Assembly (NCBI GenBank): GCA_023390215.1
Contig: JAEWDG010000232.1
Span: 1-6,958, forward strand
DNA length: 6,958 nt
Origin: Bacteroidota bacterium
Lineage (GTDB): Bacteria > Bacteroidota > Bacteroidia > Chitinophagales > Chitinophagaceae
Reading direction: 5' to 3'
The notes below the pieces were generated by a model. That model worked only from the letters and a program-made list of their open reading frames with translations, searched no databases and was not told where the DNA came from. Below are positions 1-5,672 of the stretch, piece by piece. The position numbers and the translations under genes were made by a program. Position 1 is the stretch's first letter. The number at the start of each line of letters is the position of its first letter.

Positions 1-232
1 TGTAAAACCTGCAGACCAAAAAGCAAAATCTTCCGGATGGGGAAATAAAAATAAGAAGACGAAGGACAAAAAAACGCCGGCAACCCAGGAGAAGGAGCCT
101 GTACAGGTTGAACCGGTTCCGGATCCACAGACAACTCCAGCACCAAATAACCCCGAAGTTCAGGAACAAAGACCTTCTGAAACATCCCAGGGTTCAACAA
201 ACACTACACCGGAGAACAGCAATGGCAATTAA
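1..232 (+). CDS. C-terminal tail of an unidentified protein (5' end outside window)
   Basis: An open frame runs in from the left edge (first full codon at base 2) to a TAA at 230-232, giving 76 visible residues. The visible part is low complexity and hydrophilic: first a lysine-rich stretch (SSGWGNKNKKTKDKK), then a Pro/Gln/Glu/Thr-rich stretch with several VEPVPDPQ-like and TPAPNN-like runs, ending NSNGN. No domain, membrane segment or catalytic motif is present in this piece, so function cannot be assigned. Tails of this kind are common at the C-terminus of Bacteroidota envelope proteins such as class A penicillin-binding proteins, which is a guess and not a call. It converges on the rpsL-rpsG operon. 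The absence of in-frame stops and the clean end support a real gene end. Confidence 0.6.
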   Translation, partial: VKPADQKAKSSGWGNKNKKTKDKKTPATQEKEPVQVEPVPDPQTTPAPNNPEVQEQRPSETSQGSTNTTPENSNGN

Positions 233-321
233 ATAATTCATTTACTGTTCAGGAAAAATCAGGACGTTATCGCAACCCAAAGGGAAATAATTAGTTAAGT
301 GCTCCCGGCCTCCTGAGCCAG

Positions 322-351
322 ATAATAAAAAACCCCGTTCTAAGAACGGGG
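322..351 (-). terminator. Rho-independent terminator of the rpsL-rpsG operon
   Basis: Read on the minus strand, an 8-bp perfect stem CCCCGTTC / GAACGGGG (plus-strand 333-340 and 344-351) closes a 3-nt loop and is followed by TTTTTTATTATC (plus-strand 321-332), a classic stem plus U-tract. It lies 22 bp past the rpsG stop. On the plus strand the hairpin is not followed by a T-run, so it mainly serves the minus strand, although it may also slow transcripts from the convergent gene ending at 232. Confidence 0.9.
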
Positions 352-373
352 CGGGCAAATTCGTTTTGGTAAA

Positions 374-841
374 TTATACTTTAAAATGAGCAAAAGCTTT
401 GTTCGCTTCAGCCATACGGTGGGTATCTTCTTTCTTTTTGAAAGCAGCACCTTCACCTTTACTTGCTGCTACGATCTCGTTTGCCAGTTTATCAGCCATG
501 CTGCGGCCGTTTCGATCGCGGCTGTAACGCACCATCCATTTTATGCTTAAAGAGATTTTTCTATCGGGACGAACTTCAGAAGGGATCTGGAAGGTAGCAC
601 CACCAATACGACGGCTACGTACTTCCACGCCTGGGGTAATGTTAGACAAAGCTTTTCTCCAGACCTCATATCCGTCTTCACCTGTTTGCTTAGCAACTTT
701 TTCCAACGCATTATAGAAAATATCGTATGCTGTGCTTTTCTTTCCTTCCCACATCATATTATTCACGAAACGCGTAACGAGCGTATCGTTAAATTTAGGG
801 TCTGGAGCCAGGGGAATTTTTTTCGGTTGTGACTTACGCAT
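374..841 (-). CDS. rpsG: 30S ribosomal protein S7 (uS7)
   Basis: Encodes 155 residues, the usual length of bacterial S7, the primary assembly protein that nucleates the 3' major (head) domain of 16S rRNA and lines the E site. Family hallmarks are visible: PDPKFND near residues 14-20, GKKSTAYDI near 33-41, the rRNA-binding beta-hairpin region [16 protein letters not shown] near 73-88 and VRPD after it, SMADKLANE near 114-122, and the conserved C-terminus [13 protein letters not shown]. The ATG at 839-841 matches the family N-terminus. No Shine-Dalgarno lies upstream (the leader is A/T-rich), as is normal in Bacteroidota. It is the second gene of a two-gene operon, 24 bp after rpsL, and is followed by a strong terminator instead of fusA. 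The short spacer leaves no room for the long intercistronic S7-binding element used for autoregulation in E. coli. Confidence 0.98.
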   Translation of the reverse strand: MRKSQPKKIPLAPDPKFNDTLVTRFVNNMMWEGKKSTAYDIFYNALEKVAKQTGEDGYEVWRKALSNITPGVEVRSRRIGGATFQIPSEVRPDRKISLSIKWMVRYSRDRNGRSMADKLANEIVAASKGEGAAFKKKEDTHRMAEANKAFAHFKV

Positions 842-865
842 TGTAACTAAGAATATTTTGTGCGA

Positions 866-1240
866 TTATTTTTTTGCTCTTTTGGTACCGTATTTACTAC
901 GACTTTGTTTTCTGTCTTTTACTCCGGCAGTATCAAGGCTACCGCGAACGATGTGGTAACGTACACCCGGAAGATCTTTTACCCTTCCGCCGCGGATCAG
1001 TACAATAGAGTGTTCCTGCAGATTGTGACCTTCACCCGGTATATATGCGATCACCTCAACTTTATTAGTAAGACGAACCTTGGCAACTTTACGAAGCGCT
1101 GAGTTCGGCTTTTTAGGAGTGGTAGTGTACACCCTTGTACAAACACCGCGGCGCTGCGGACAACTGTCCAAAGCCCTCGACTTACTTTTTGCCCTGATGA
1201 TTTCTCTACCTTTTCTTACTAATTGTTGTATTGTTGGCAT
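866..1240 (-). CDS. rpsL: 30S ribosomal protein S12 (uS12)
   Basis: Encodes 124 residues, colinear with E. coli S12 without gaps. S12 sits at the decoding centre and controls accuracy. Visible signatures are QLVRKGR near the N-terminus, [21 protein letters not shown] (27-47), [10 protein letters not shown] (69-78) and [14 protein letters not shown] (83-96), followed by [13 protein letters not shown]. The streptomycin-contact lysines K43 and K88 (numbered with Met1) are both wild type, and D89, the residue methylthiolated in many bacteria, is present. The sequence therefore gives no sign of rpsL-type streptomycin resistance. The ATG at 1238-1240 has only a weak AAGG six bases upstream. A Bacteroidota-type promoter with its TTTG end about 25 bp upstream starts the operon, and rpsG follows after 24 bp. 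Confidence 0.99.
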   Translation of the reverse strand: MPTIQQLVRKGREIIRAKSKSRALDSCPQRRGVCTRVYTTTPKKPNSALRKVAKVRLTNKVEVIAYIPGEGHNLQEHSIVLIRGGRVKDLPGVRYHIVRGSLDTAGVKDRKQSRSKYGTKRAKK

Positions 1241-1265
1241 TACGTACCTTTTAAATTTCGGACGG

Positions 1266-1296
1266 CAAAGGTAGGGGAAATTTCCAGATGGAAAAA
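1266..1296 (-). promoter_or_regulatory. Bacteroidota-type promoter of rpsL-rpsG
   Basis: On the minus strand a perfect -7 element TACCTTTG (plus-strand 1266-1273; consensus TAnnTTTG) is preceded after exactly 19 nt by TTTT (1293-1296), one mismatch from the -33 TTTG element. Transcription would start around 1258-1261, giving a leader of roughly 20 nt before the rpsL ATG. The spacer contains the 10-bp palindrome GGAAATTTCC at 1276-1285. Confidence 0.75.
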
Positions 1297-1344
1297 TAAA
1301 ATTTAGAAAGATTTACCCGCCTTTTACCGCATTTTTAGCCTCTT

Positions 1345-2409
1345 TTAGATTTTGAACATCCAGCCGTGGTTGTCTGCGGTCAGCCCATAACGAATGTCAT
1401 TCAGTTTCTTCTTAACCATCGGCGCAGTTTTCCATTTTTCAACATCGAACTTCATCTCGTAGTCCTTGTATTTCAATTCTTTAATCAGTGAAATGGTTGC
1501 AGCGGTTCCTGTTCCGAATACTTCATATAGCAAACCGGCTTTATGTGCGTCGATAATATCGTCGATTGATATCTGCCTTTCCTCCACATTGAAGCCCATT
1601 TCTTTCAGCATTACGATCACGCTGTCCCGGGTAACGCCAGCCAGTATGGTTCCATTTTCGAGACCAGGCGTAACCGCGGTATTCCCGATGATAAAGAACA
1701 CGTTCATAGTGCCGCATTCCTGCACGTACTTATGTTCAAAAGCATCTGTCCAAAGTACCTGATCATATCCCTTTTTCTTCGCTTCCGCCGTGGCAAACAT
1801 GGAAGCTCCATAGTTACCTGCAGCTTTCGCATATCCTATTCCGCCGGGTGCCGCCCGTGTAAAATGCTCTTCTACATAAATACGCATGGGGGTCGCATAG
1901 TATGGTCCGGTTGGACTAAGGATGATCATGAATTTATATTTCTCACTGGGTCGAACACCGATCATTTCGTCGGTACTGAACATGAAAGGGCGGATATATA
2001 ATGAATGATCTTCTTTAGCAGGGATCCAATTCTTATCAAGGTTTATCAGGGCCTTCATTCCTTCCATGAAGATCTCTTCAGGCACTTCAGGCATCTGCAT
2101 ACGCACCGCACTCTGGTTGAAGCGGAGGAAATTATCATAGGGGCGGAAAACAAAAGCTTCCCCTTTCGGATCTTTATAGGCCTTAACCCCTTCAAATATA
2201 GCCTGTCCATAATGTAAAGCGGCCACGGAAGGTTGAAGAAGTAATGGCTGATAGGGTTTGATCTCAACGGTTTTCCATTCTCCATTCTCAAAATCCACTT
2301 CCAGCATATGATCTGTAAAATATTTACCGAAAGGAATATTCTCCAGATTTATGTCCTTCAGTTTGGATTGTTTAACCTTGCTTATATGGAAGTCTGAAGC
2401 TGCAATCAT
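1345..2409 (-). CDS. ilvE: Branched-chain amino acid aminotransferase
   Basis: A class IV (fold type IV) PLP enzyme of 354 residues that transfers the amino group between glutamate and the 2-oxo acids of Leu, Ile and Val, in the cytoplasm. Visible motifs are QAIFEGVKAY (69-78), IRPFMFSTD (139-147), the PLP-lysine region YAKAAGNYGAS with K195 as the Schiff-base lysine, DQVLWTDA (216-223), ECGTMNVFF with E231 expected to contact the PLP nitrogen, AGVTRDSV (257-264), and the phosphate-binding FGTGTAA (298-304). Length and motifs match the longer, BCAT-like IlvE subgroup. The frame stays open to an ATG at 2481, but the start at 2409 is preferred: the extra 24 residues are not family-like, they overlap the divergent gene, and a near-consensus -7 box lies 17 bp upstream of 2409. 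No terminator is seen in the 104 bp before rpsL, so some read-through into rpsL is possible. Confidence 0.95.
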   Translation of the reverse strand: MIAASDFHISKVKQSKLKDINLENIPFGKYFTDHMLEVDFENGEWKTVEIKPYQPLLLQPSVAALHYGQAIFEGVKAYKDPKGEAFVFRPYDNFLRFNQSAVRMQMPEVPEEIFMEGMKALINLDKNWIPAKEDHSLYIRPFMFSTDEMIGVRPSEKYKFMIILSPTGPYYATPMRIYVEEHFTRAAPGGIGYAKAAGNYGASMFATAEAKKKGYDQVLWTDAFEHKYVQECGTMNVFFIIGNTAVTPGLENGTILAGVTRDSVIVMLKEMGFNVEERQISIDDIIDAHKAGLLYEVFGTGTAATISLIKELKYKDYEMKFDVEKWKTAPMVKKKLNDIRYGLTADNHGWMFKI

Positions 2410-2423
2410 TATTCTTAATTTTA
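2393..2423 (+). promoter_or_regulatory. Possible promoter of the psi-like/rdgB/thioesterase operon
   Basis: TCTG (2393-2396), a 19-nt spacer and TAATTTTA (2416-2423) match the -33/-7 Bacteroidota layout TTTG-N19-TAnnTTTG with one mismatch in each box. It lies 44 bp upstream of the ATG at 2468 and overlaps the first codons of ilvE on the other strand. No better candidate is seen in the short divergent region. Confidence 0.4.
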
Positions 2424-2426
2424 CGG

Positions 2427-2434
2427 CAAAGAAA
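2427..2434 (-). promoter_or_regulatory. Probable -7 promoter element of ilvE
   Basis: Minus-strand TTTCTTTG differs at one position from the Bacteroidota -7 consensus TAnnTTTG and lies 17 bp upstream of the chosen ilvE ATG, similar to the 19-25 bp spacing seen for comA and rpsL. No good -33 TTTG is found at the expected 19-21 nt distance, so the call rests on the -7 box and position only. Confidence 0.4.
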
Positions 2435-2467
2435 CAAAAAAAATCAGGGGGAGCACCAGCAGCCAAA

Positions 2468-2965
2468 ATGAGTTTAGACAATTTTCAACTGAATGGATTT
2501 CTTATCAGGGAATTATACAAAGATTCGCTGGTTGTGATGGAAGATCACGAAAATGATGGTCCCGTACAGAACCAATTAGCCATTAAATCATTGGGAAATA
2601 ACTACCGGCATGTGCTTCTGCTGGTGAACAACCCTGCCCAACCTTTTTTGGATGATGCAGATCTTGATTTTACAGGTAAATGGTTAGGCGCGATAGGTCA
2701 TTCCCTTGCAGATGTCGCTATTGTAAATTTGGCTAATGTGAACCAATCCTTCCAGGAATGGTGCCCCGGGTTTTCACCCAAAACAGTGTTGGTCTTTGGA
2801 TCTGGAAGTGAAGTCTTGGGTTTACCCCTTCAGTTCCCTCCCTACCAGGTACAACATTTTAACGGAGTGAATTATCTGGTTTCAGACCCGTTAGATAAAA
2901 TCGCTTCGGATGCTTCCCTCAAAAAACAATTTTGGGCCTGCCTAAAAACAGCTTTCAGTTTATAA
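2468..2965 (+). CDS. Uncharacterised protein, possible DNA polymerase III psi (HolD)-like subunit
   Basis: A 165-residue soluble protein with no signal peptide or membrane segment. I do not recognise it as a named family with certainty. Its pattern resembles HolD (psi), the clamp-loader accessory subunit linking DnaX to chi. A hydrophobic strand HVLLLVNN (48-55) is followed by a Pro- and Asp-rich segment and a helix ending in a second strand ADVAIVNLAN (81-90). A third strand KTVLVFGSG (105-113) comes next, then a C-terminal block in which VSDPLDKIASDASLKKQFW (138-156) parallels the psi arrangement of Ser-Pro-Leu, a short helix, then a helix containing a conserved Leu-Trp pair. The ATG at 2468 is chosen because upstream codons (open to 2351) lie within ilvE. 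It is the first gene of an operon and ends 2 bp before rdgB. The neighbour's role in nucleotide sanitation is compatible with, but does not prove, a replication function. Confidence 0.85.
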   Translation: MSLDNFQLNGFLIRELYKDSLVVMEDHENDGPVQNQLAIKSLGNNYRHVLLLVNNPAQPFLDDADLDFTGKWLGAIGHSLADVAIVNLANVNQSFQEWCPGFSPKTVLVFGSGSEVLGLPLQFPPYQVQHFNGVNYLVSDPLDKIASDASLKKQFWACLKTAFSL

Positions 2966-2967
2966 AT

Positions 2968-3558
2968 ATGAGAGAACTGATCTTTGCCACCAACAACCAG
3001 CATAAGGTTCGTGAAGTGCAATCCATGCTCGATGAAAGCTGGAAACTAAAGACTTTAAAAGATGCGGGAATCGAAACCGATATCCCGGAGCCTTATGACA
3101 CGCTGGAGCAGAATGCTATGGCGAAATCAAGATTTATCTATGGGTTAAACTACGAAAACTGCTTTAGTGAAGACACAGGTTTGGAGGTCACTGCGCTCGA
3201 TAATGCACCGGGTGTGTACAGCGCAAGGTATGCCGGAGTACATGGAAACGACAAGGCCAATATCGAAAAATTGCTTAGAGAATTATCCGGCCGAAACGAT
3301 CGCCAGGCAAGATTCAGGACGGTGATCTCATTGATACTGGATGGGAAAGAATATCAGTTTGAAGGAATCTGCGACGGGAAAATCGCGGAGGCAGCCAAAG
3401 GTGAGAACGGATTTGGTTATGACCCAGTTTTTATTCCGGATGGCGCTGATCAAACATTCGCGGAAATGGACGTGACAGAAAAAAATAAATTTAGTCACAG
3501 GAAAAAAGCGGTGTCACAATTACTGGATTTTTTAAGGAGGTATCATGGCAAGAATTAA
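2968..3558 (+). CDS. rdgB: dITP/XTP pyrophosphatase (RdgB/HAM1 family)
   Basis: A 196-residue cytoplasmic nucleoside triphosphate pyrophosphatase that hydrolyses non-canonical purine nucleotides (dITP, ITP, XTP) to monophosphates and keeps deaminated bases out of DNA and RNA. Family motifs appear in order: the N-terminal ATNNQHKVREV (7-17) with the substrate-binding T/SNxxK-type lysine K13, ENxxxKA-like EQNAMAKS (47-54), the catalytic SEDTGLEV (67-74) with D69 as the expected general base, APGVYSARYAG (80-90), the purine-pocket GENGFGYDPVF (145-155), and FAEMDVTEKNKFSHRKKA (164-181). Length is typical of bacterial RdgB. The ATG at 2968 gives the family N-terminus directly; a further upstream ATG at 2932 would lie inside the preceding gene. 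There is no Shine-Dalgarno, so coupling to the upstream stop two bases earlier is likely. Its 3' end overlaps the next gene by 14 bp and carries that gene's ribosome binding site. Confidence 0.97.
   Translation: MRELIFATNNQHKVREVQSMLDESWKLKTLKDAGIETDIPEPYDTLEQNAMAKSRFIYGLNYENCFSEDTGLEVTALDNAPGVYSARYAGVHGNDKANIEKLLRELSGRNDRQARFRTVISLILDGKEYQFEGICDGKIAEAAKGENGFGYDPVFIPDGADQTFAEMDVTEKNKFSHRKKAVSQLLDFLRRYHGKN
3533..3541 (+). promoter_or_regulatory. Perfect Shine-Dalgarno site of the thioesterase gene
   Basis: TAAGGAGGT is a nine-base exact complement of the usual 16S rRNA 3' end, three bases before the ATG at 3545 and inside the last codons of rdgB. Every other start in the window has at most a four- or five-base match. 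It decides the start of the downstream gene and points to a start within overlapping codons. Confidence 0.8.
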
Positions 3559-3979
3559 AATAGAGGTTCCTGATCAAAGATTAGCAGAGATTCATATCCC
3601 GGTTCGCATTACGGATATGAATTATGGCAATCATGTTGGCAATGACGCTGTGGTTTCTATCATCCATGAAGCAAGGGTGCAGTTTTTAAAAAAAGGTGGA
3701 TTTACGGAATTGAATATCGGCGGACCGGGTTTAATTATGGCCGATCTCGCAGTTGAATATCTGCGCGAATTATTTTACGGTGATCAACTGATCATCAGCA
3801 TGGCAGTTGCAGAAATCACCCGGTTAAGTTTCGAATTATATTACGAAATAAAAGCTCAGAGAGAACAAGATATTTTTATTGCTGCAAAAGCAAAAACCAC
3901 AATGGTTTGTTATGATTACCCGGCTGGAAAACTAACCCCGGTTCCTGATACTTTTAAAAAATTTCTTGCCCAGGTTTAG
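3545..3979 (+). CDS. Hotdog-fold acyl-CoA thioesterase (4HBT/YbgC-like)
   Basis: A 144-residue single-domain protein of the 4-hydroxybenzoyl-CoA thioesterase superfamily, which hydrolyses acyl-CoA or acyl-ACP thioesters. The diagnostic N-terminal block is VRITDMNYGNHVGNDAVV (20-37), equivalent to the family pattern of Asp, a Gly-His/Asn turn and Asn before the long hotdog helix. The helix follows as IIHEARVQFLKKGGF (39-53). D24 and E42 are the candidate catalytic acidic residues. The remaining beta-strands include GLIMADLAVEYLRELFYGDQ (62-81), where the YGD turn is typical, and AKAKTTMVCYD (114-124). The substrate cannot be read from sequence. It is the last gene of a three-gene operon, overlapping rdgB by 14 bp in a different frame with a strong Shine-Dalgarno. 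No terminator hairpin with a T-run follows before the convergent aroE. Confidence 0.92.
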   Translation: MARIKIEVPDQRLAEIHIPVRITDMNYGNHVGNDAVVSIIHEARVQFLKKGGFTELNIGGPGLIMADLAVEYLRELFYGDQLIISMAVAEITRLSFELYYEIKAQREQDIFIAAKAKTTMVCYDYPAGKLTPVPDTFKKFLAQV

Positions 3980-4106
3980 GTTTCTGCGTTTACCCTTAGA
4001 CGTGAATATCCTTTATCAAGGGCTCCCAACATTCCATAACTATCAACAAATGCCTGTATAATTGGTTTTAGCAAGCAGCTGGCATTGTTAGGCTTTCAAT
4101 TGTAAT
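3980..4106. other. Convergent intergenic gap without a recognised gene
   Basis: The 127 bp between the thioesterase stop and the aroE stop contain no convincing intrinsic terminator: the best inverted repeat, CCCTT/AAGGG (3993-3997 and 4018-4022), has a 20-nt loop and no T-run. The minus strand has a stop-free stretch of about 39 codons without a plausible start. Confidence 0.5.
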
Positions 4107-4838
4107 TTATTGGTTCCAGATCTTCCAATTCAATTCCGCCTGTAGCTCCAGCATCTGCATGCCGTTTTTTATAAGCGCACCCTTCTCTTTTGCGAATTTC
4201 AAAAAAAGGGTTTCTTCCGGACGGTAAATGAGATCGTAACATATATGATCAGGCGTAATAAACTGAAACGGAATAGCAGGCATCTGATTTTCACGGGGGT
4301 ACATACCAACCGGGGAACAATTAATGATGATCTTATGGGCCCCCATTATTTGTTCATTCAGATCCATATACCCTAAAGATCCTTTTGACGGATAACGAGA
4401 AACAACATGAAAGCTTAAACCTGCTTTGTTAAGCGCGAACTGTACAGCTTTGGATCCTCCTCCACTTCCCAAAATCAAAGCGCTTTTGTGCTGAGGTTTT
4501 AACAGCGGCTGAAGCGAATCAAAAAAGCCTTTCCAATCTGTATTGAATCCTGTCAGTTTTCCATTTTTGAACCGGATACAGTTTACAGCTCCTATGGACT
4601 TTGCATTATCATCAAGTTCATCAAGAAAAGGTATCACTTCCTGTTTATAAGGAATGGTTACCGCGAGGCCCTGAATACGCTTATCCGTTTCCGTTAGTAA
4701 GGGAAATTCGTGGATGGAAGCAAGCGGAAATAAATGAAACTCCGCGTCTGTAATTCCCTCACGCCTGAATTTGGATTCAAAATATCGCGGAGAAAATGAA
4801 TGTTCCAGCGGAAAGCCAATGAGCCCGAATATCCGCAT
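4107..4838 (-). CDS. aroE: Shikimate dehydrogenase (NADP+)
   Basis: A 243-residue enzyme reducing 3-dehydroshikimate to shikimate with NADPH, the fourth step of chorismate and aromatic amino acid synthesis. The substrate domain shows GFPLEHSFSP (8-17) with S14 and S16, and VTIPYKQ with T61 and the catalytic K65. It also shows GAVN with N86 and the GFNTDWKGF block with catalytic D101. The Rossmann domain shows the loop LGSGGGSKA (123-131), SRYPSKG (147-153) with R148 placed to meet the NADP 2'-phosphate, and the NCSPVGM motif (173-179). Near the C-terminus GMQMLELQAE supplies the substrate-binding glutamine Q233. It is shorter than E. coli AroE (272), with a compact coenzyme domain as in other Bacteroidota. 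One oddity is that position 59, Asn in the common NVTxPxK motif, is Ala here. The start is 10 bp after comA, so the two are probably cotranscribed. Confidence 0.96.
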   Translation of the reverse strand: MRIFGLIGFPLEHSFSPRYFESKFRREGITDAEFHLFPLASIHEFPLLTETDKRIQGLAVTIPYKQEVIPFLDELDDNAKSIGAVNCIRFKNGKLTGFNTDWKGFFDSLQPLLKPQHKSALILGSGGGSKAVQFALNKAGLSFHVVSRYPSKGSLGYMDLNEQIMGAHKIIINCSPVGMYPRENQMPAIPFQFITPDHICYDLIYRPEETLFLKFAKEKGALIKNGMQMLELQAELNWKIWNQ

Positions 4839-4848
4839 ATCAATTCTC

Positions 4849-5610
4849 TTATTTGTCGAGATAAAGTGTAAATGTATCTCCTCTAAGTCCGATTCGCATA
4901 GCCTCCAGCGCGATCACTTCGTTGGGGGCGATATTACCGAGGTTTACATTACAACCGAGCAGTTCAAGGAAATATAGTTGCTGTGCTTTCTGTGGAGCTT
5001 CCCAAATAATTTTTTCTCCGGGGATCTGGGTAAGGATTTCCTGAACCAATCCCTCCCTTACTTCACCGCTCCCGCGGTAAATTCCTACGTTACCCGCCTC
5101 ACGTGCTTCTGCAATCACATAAGAAGAACCTGCACTCAGTTCTGCTTTCATCAGTTCAATCCATTTGTATGGAGGTATGATATGGGTAGCGTCTTTGGAA
5201 CCCACCTCGCTCAGCACGATTCCATATTTGGTCAGCTTCTCAATATAACCGCATTTTTCGGCGTGCGGTATAGTGATCGAGCCGTCACTCACTTCCATGT
5301 AGCTCACCCCGTAATCGCGGCAAACATTAATATAATCATCAAACTGGTTTCGGATCAGGAAAGCCTCAAACAGGGTTCCCCCGAAATAAATGGGCATATC
5401 GTAAGAGCGGTACACTTCCAGTTTCTCTCTGAGGTTCGGCGTAACGAAGGCAGTTCCAAATCCCAGTTTTACCACATCTACATGAGGCGAGGCTGCGCTC
5501 ATAAAATTCTTAACTTCTTCGATACTAAGCCCTTTATCCATCACCATAGTGATGCCACTGGTGCGGGGCTTGATATTGCGCTGGGGAATTTGGGTAAGGG
5601 GAAAATTCAT
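4849..5610 (-). CDS. comA: Phosphosulfolactate synthase (ComA family)
   Basis: A 253-residue TIM-barrel enzyme of the ComA family, which adds sulfite to phosphoenolpyruvate to give (2R)-phospho-3-sulfolactate, the first step of one coenzyme M pathway. Conserved blocks are KPRTSGITMVMDKG (14-27), VVKLGFGTAF (47-56), IYFGGTLFEAF (74-84), YMEVSDGSITIP (104-115), SEVGSKD (134-140) with K139 matching the proposed catalytic lysine, IAEAREAGNVGIY (166-178), IIWEAPQKAQQ (201-211) and NVNLGNIAPNEV (221-232), ending GLRGDTF. Bacteroidota do not make methane, so the product more plausibly feeds sulfonates such as cysteate for sulfonolipids; this is inference. The frame is open to an ATG at 5646, but a perfect -7 box at 5630-5637 places transcription start downstream of it, so 5610 is chosen. 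It is followed by aroE after 10 bp. Confidence 0.94.
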   Translation of the reverse strand: MNFPLTQIPQRNIKPRTSGITMVMDKGLSIEEVKNFMSAASPHVDVVKLGFGTAFVTPNLREKLEVYRSYDMPIYFGGTLFEAFLIRNQFDDYINVCRDYGVSYMEVSDGSITIPHAEKCGYIEKLTKYGIVLSEVGSKDATHIIPPYKWIELMKAELSAGSSYVIAEAREAGNVGIYRGSGEVREGLVQEILTQIPGEKIIWEAPQKAQQLYFLELLGCNVNLGNIAPNEVIALEAMRIGLRGDTFTLYLDK

Positions 5611-5629
5611 TAAGCAGTTTTTGAGGGTG

Positions 5630-5663
5630 CAAAGATACCCCAACAATAATTAATATGTAAAAC
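5630..5663 (-). promoter_or_regulatory. Bacteroidota-type promoter of comA-aroE
   Basis: Minus-strand TATCTTTG (plus-strand 5630-5637) is a perfect -7 element (TAnnTTTG), 19 bp upstream of the comA ATG. The -33 region is weaker: TTTTAC (around 5658-5663) at 20-22 nt spacing in place of TTTG. It lies between the TPR gene stop and comA, so comA-aroE can be expressed separately from the TPR gene. Confidence 0.7.
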
Positions 5664-5672
5664 CTACACGAC

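Noticed and set aside
295..322. GC-rich segment near GCTCCCGGCCTCCTGAGC as a terminator for the plus-strand gene ending at 232
   Set aside because: Only a four-base outer stem forms and no T-run follows.
860..1102. Plus-strand open frames opposite rpsL and the rpsG start
   Set aside because: Fully antisense to highly conserved ribosomal protein genes; no independent evidence.
2410..2481. N-terminal extension of ilvE by 24 residues (Cys/Phe/Pro-rich)
   Set aside because: Not family-like, overlaps the divergent gene's start, and lies upstream of the probable -7 box at 2427-2434.
4978..5613. 211-codon open frame on the plus strand opposite comA
   Set aside because: Antisense shadow of a well-conserved gene; composition rich in Phe, His and Cys, with no recognisable motif.
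5611..5646. Longer comA start at 5646
   Set aside because: It lies upstream of the perfect -7 element at 5630-5637, so the mRNA would not contain it; the following residues are not ComA-like.
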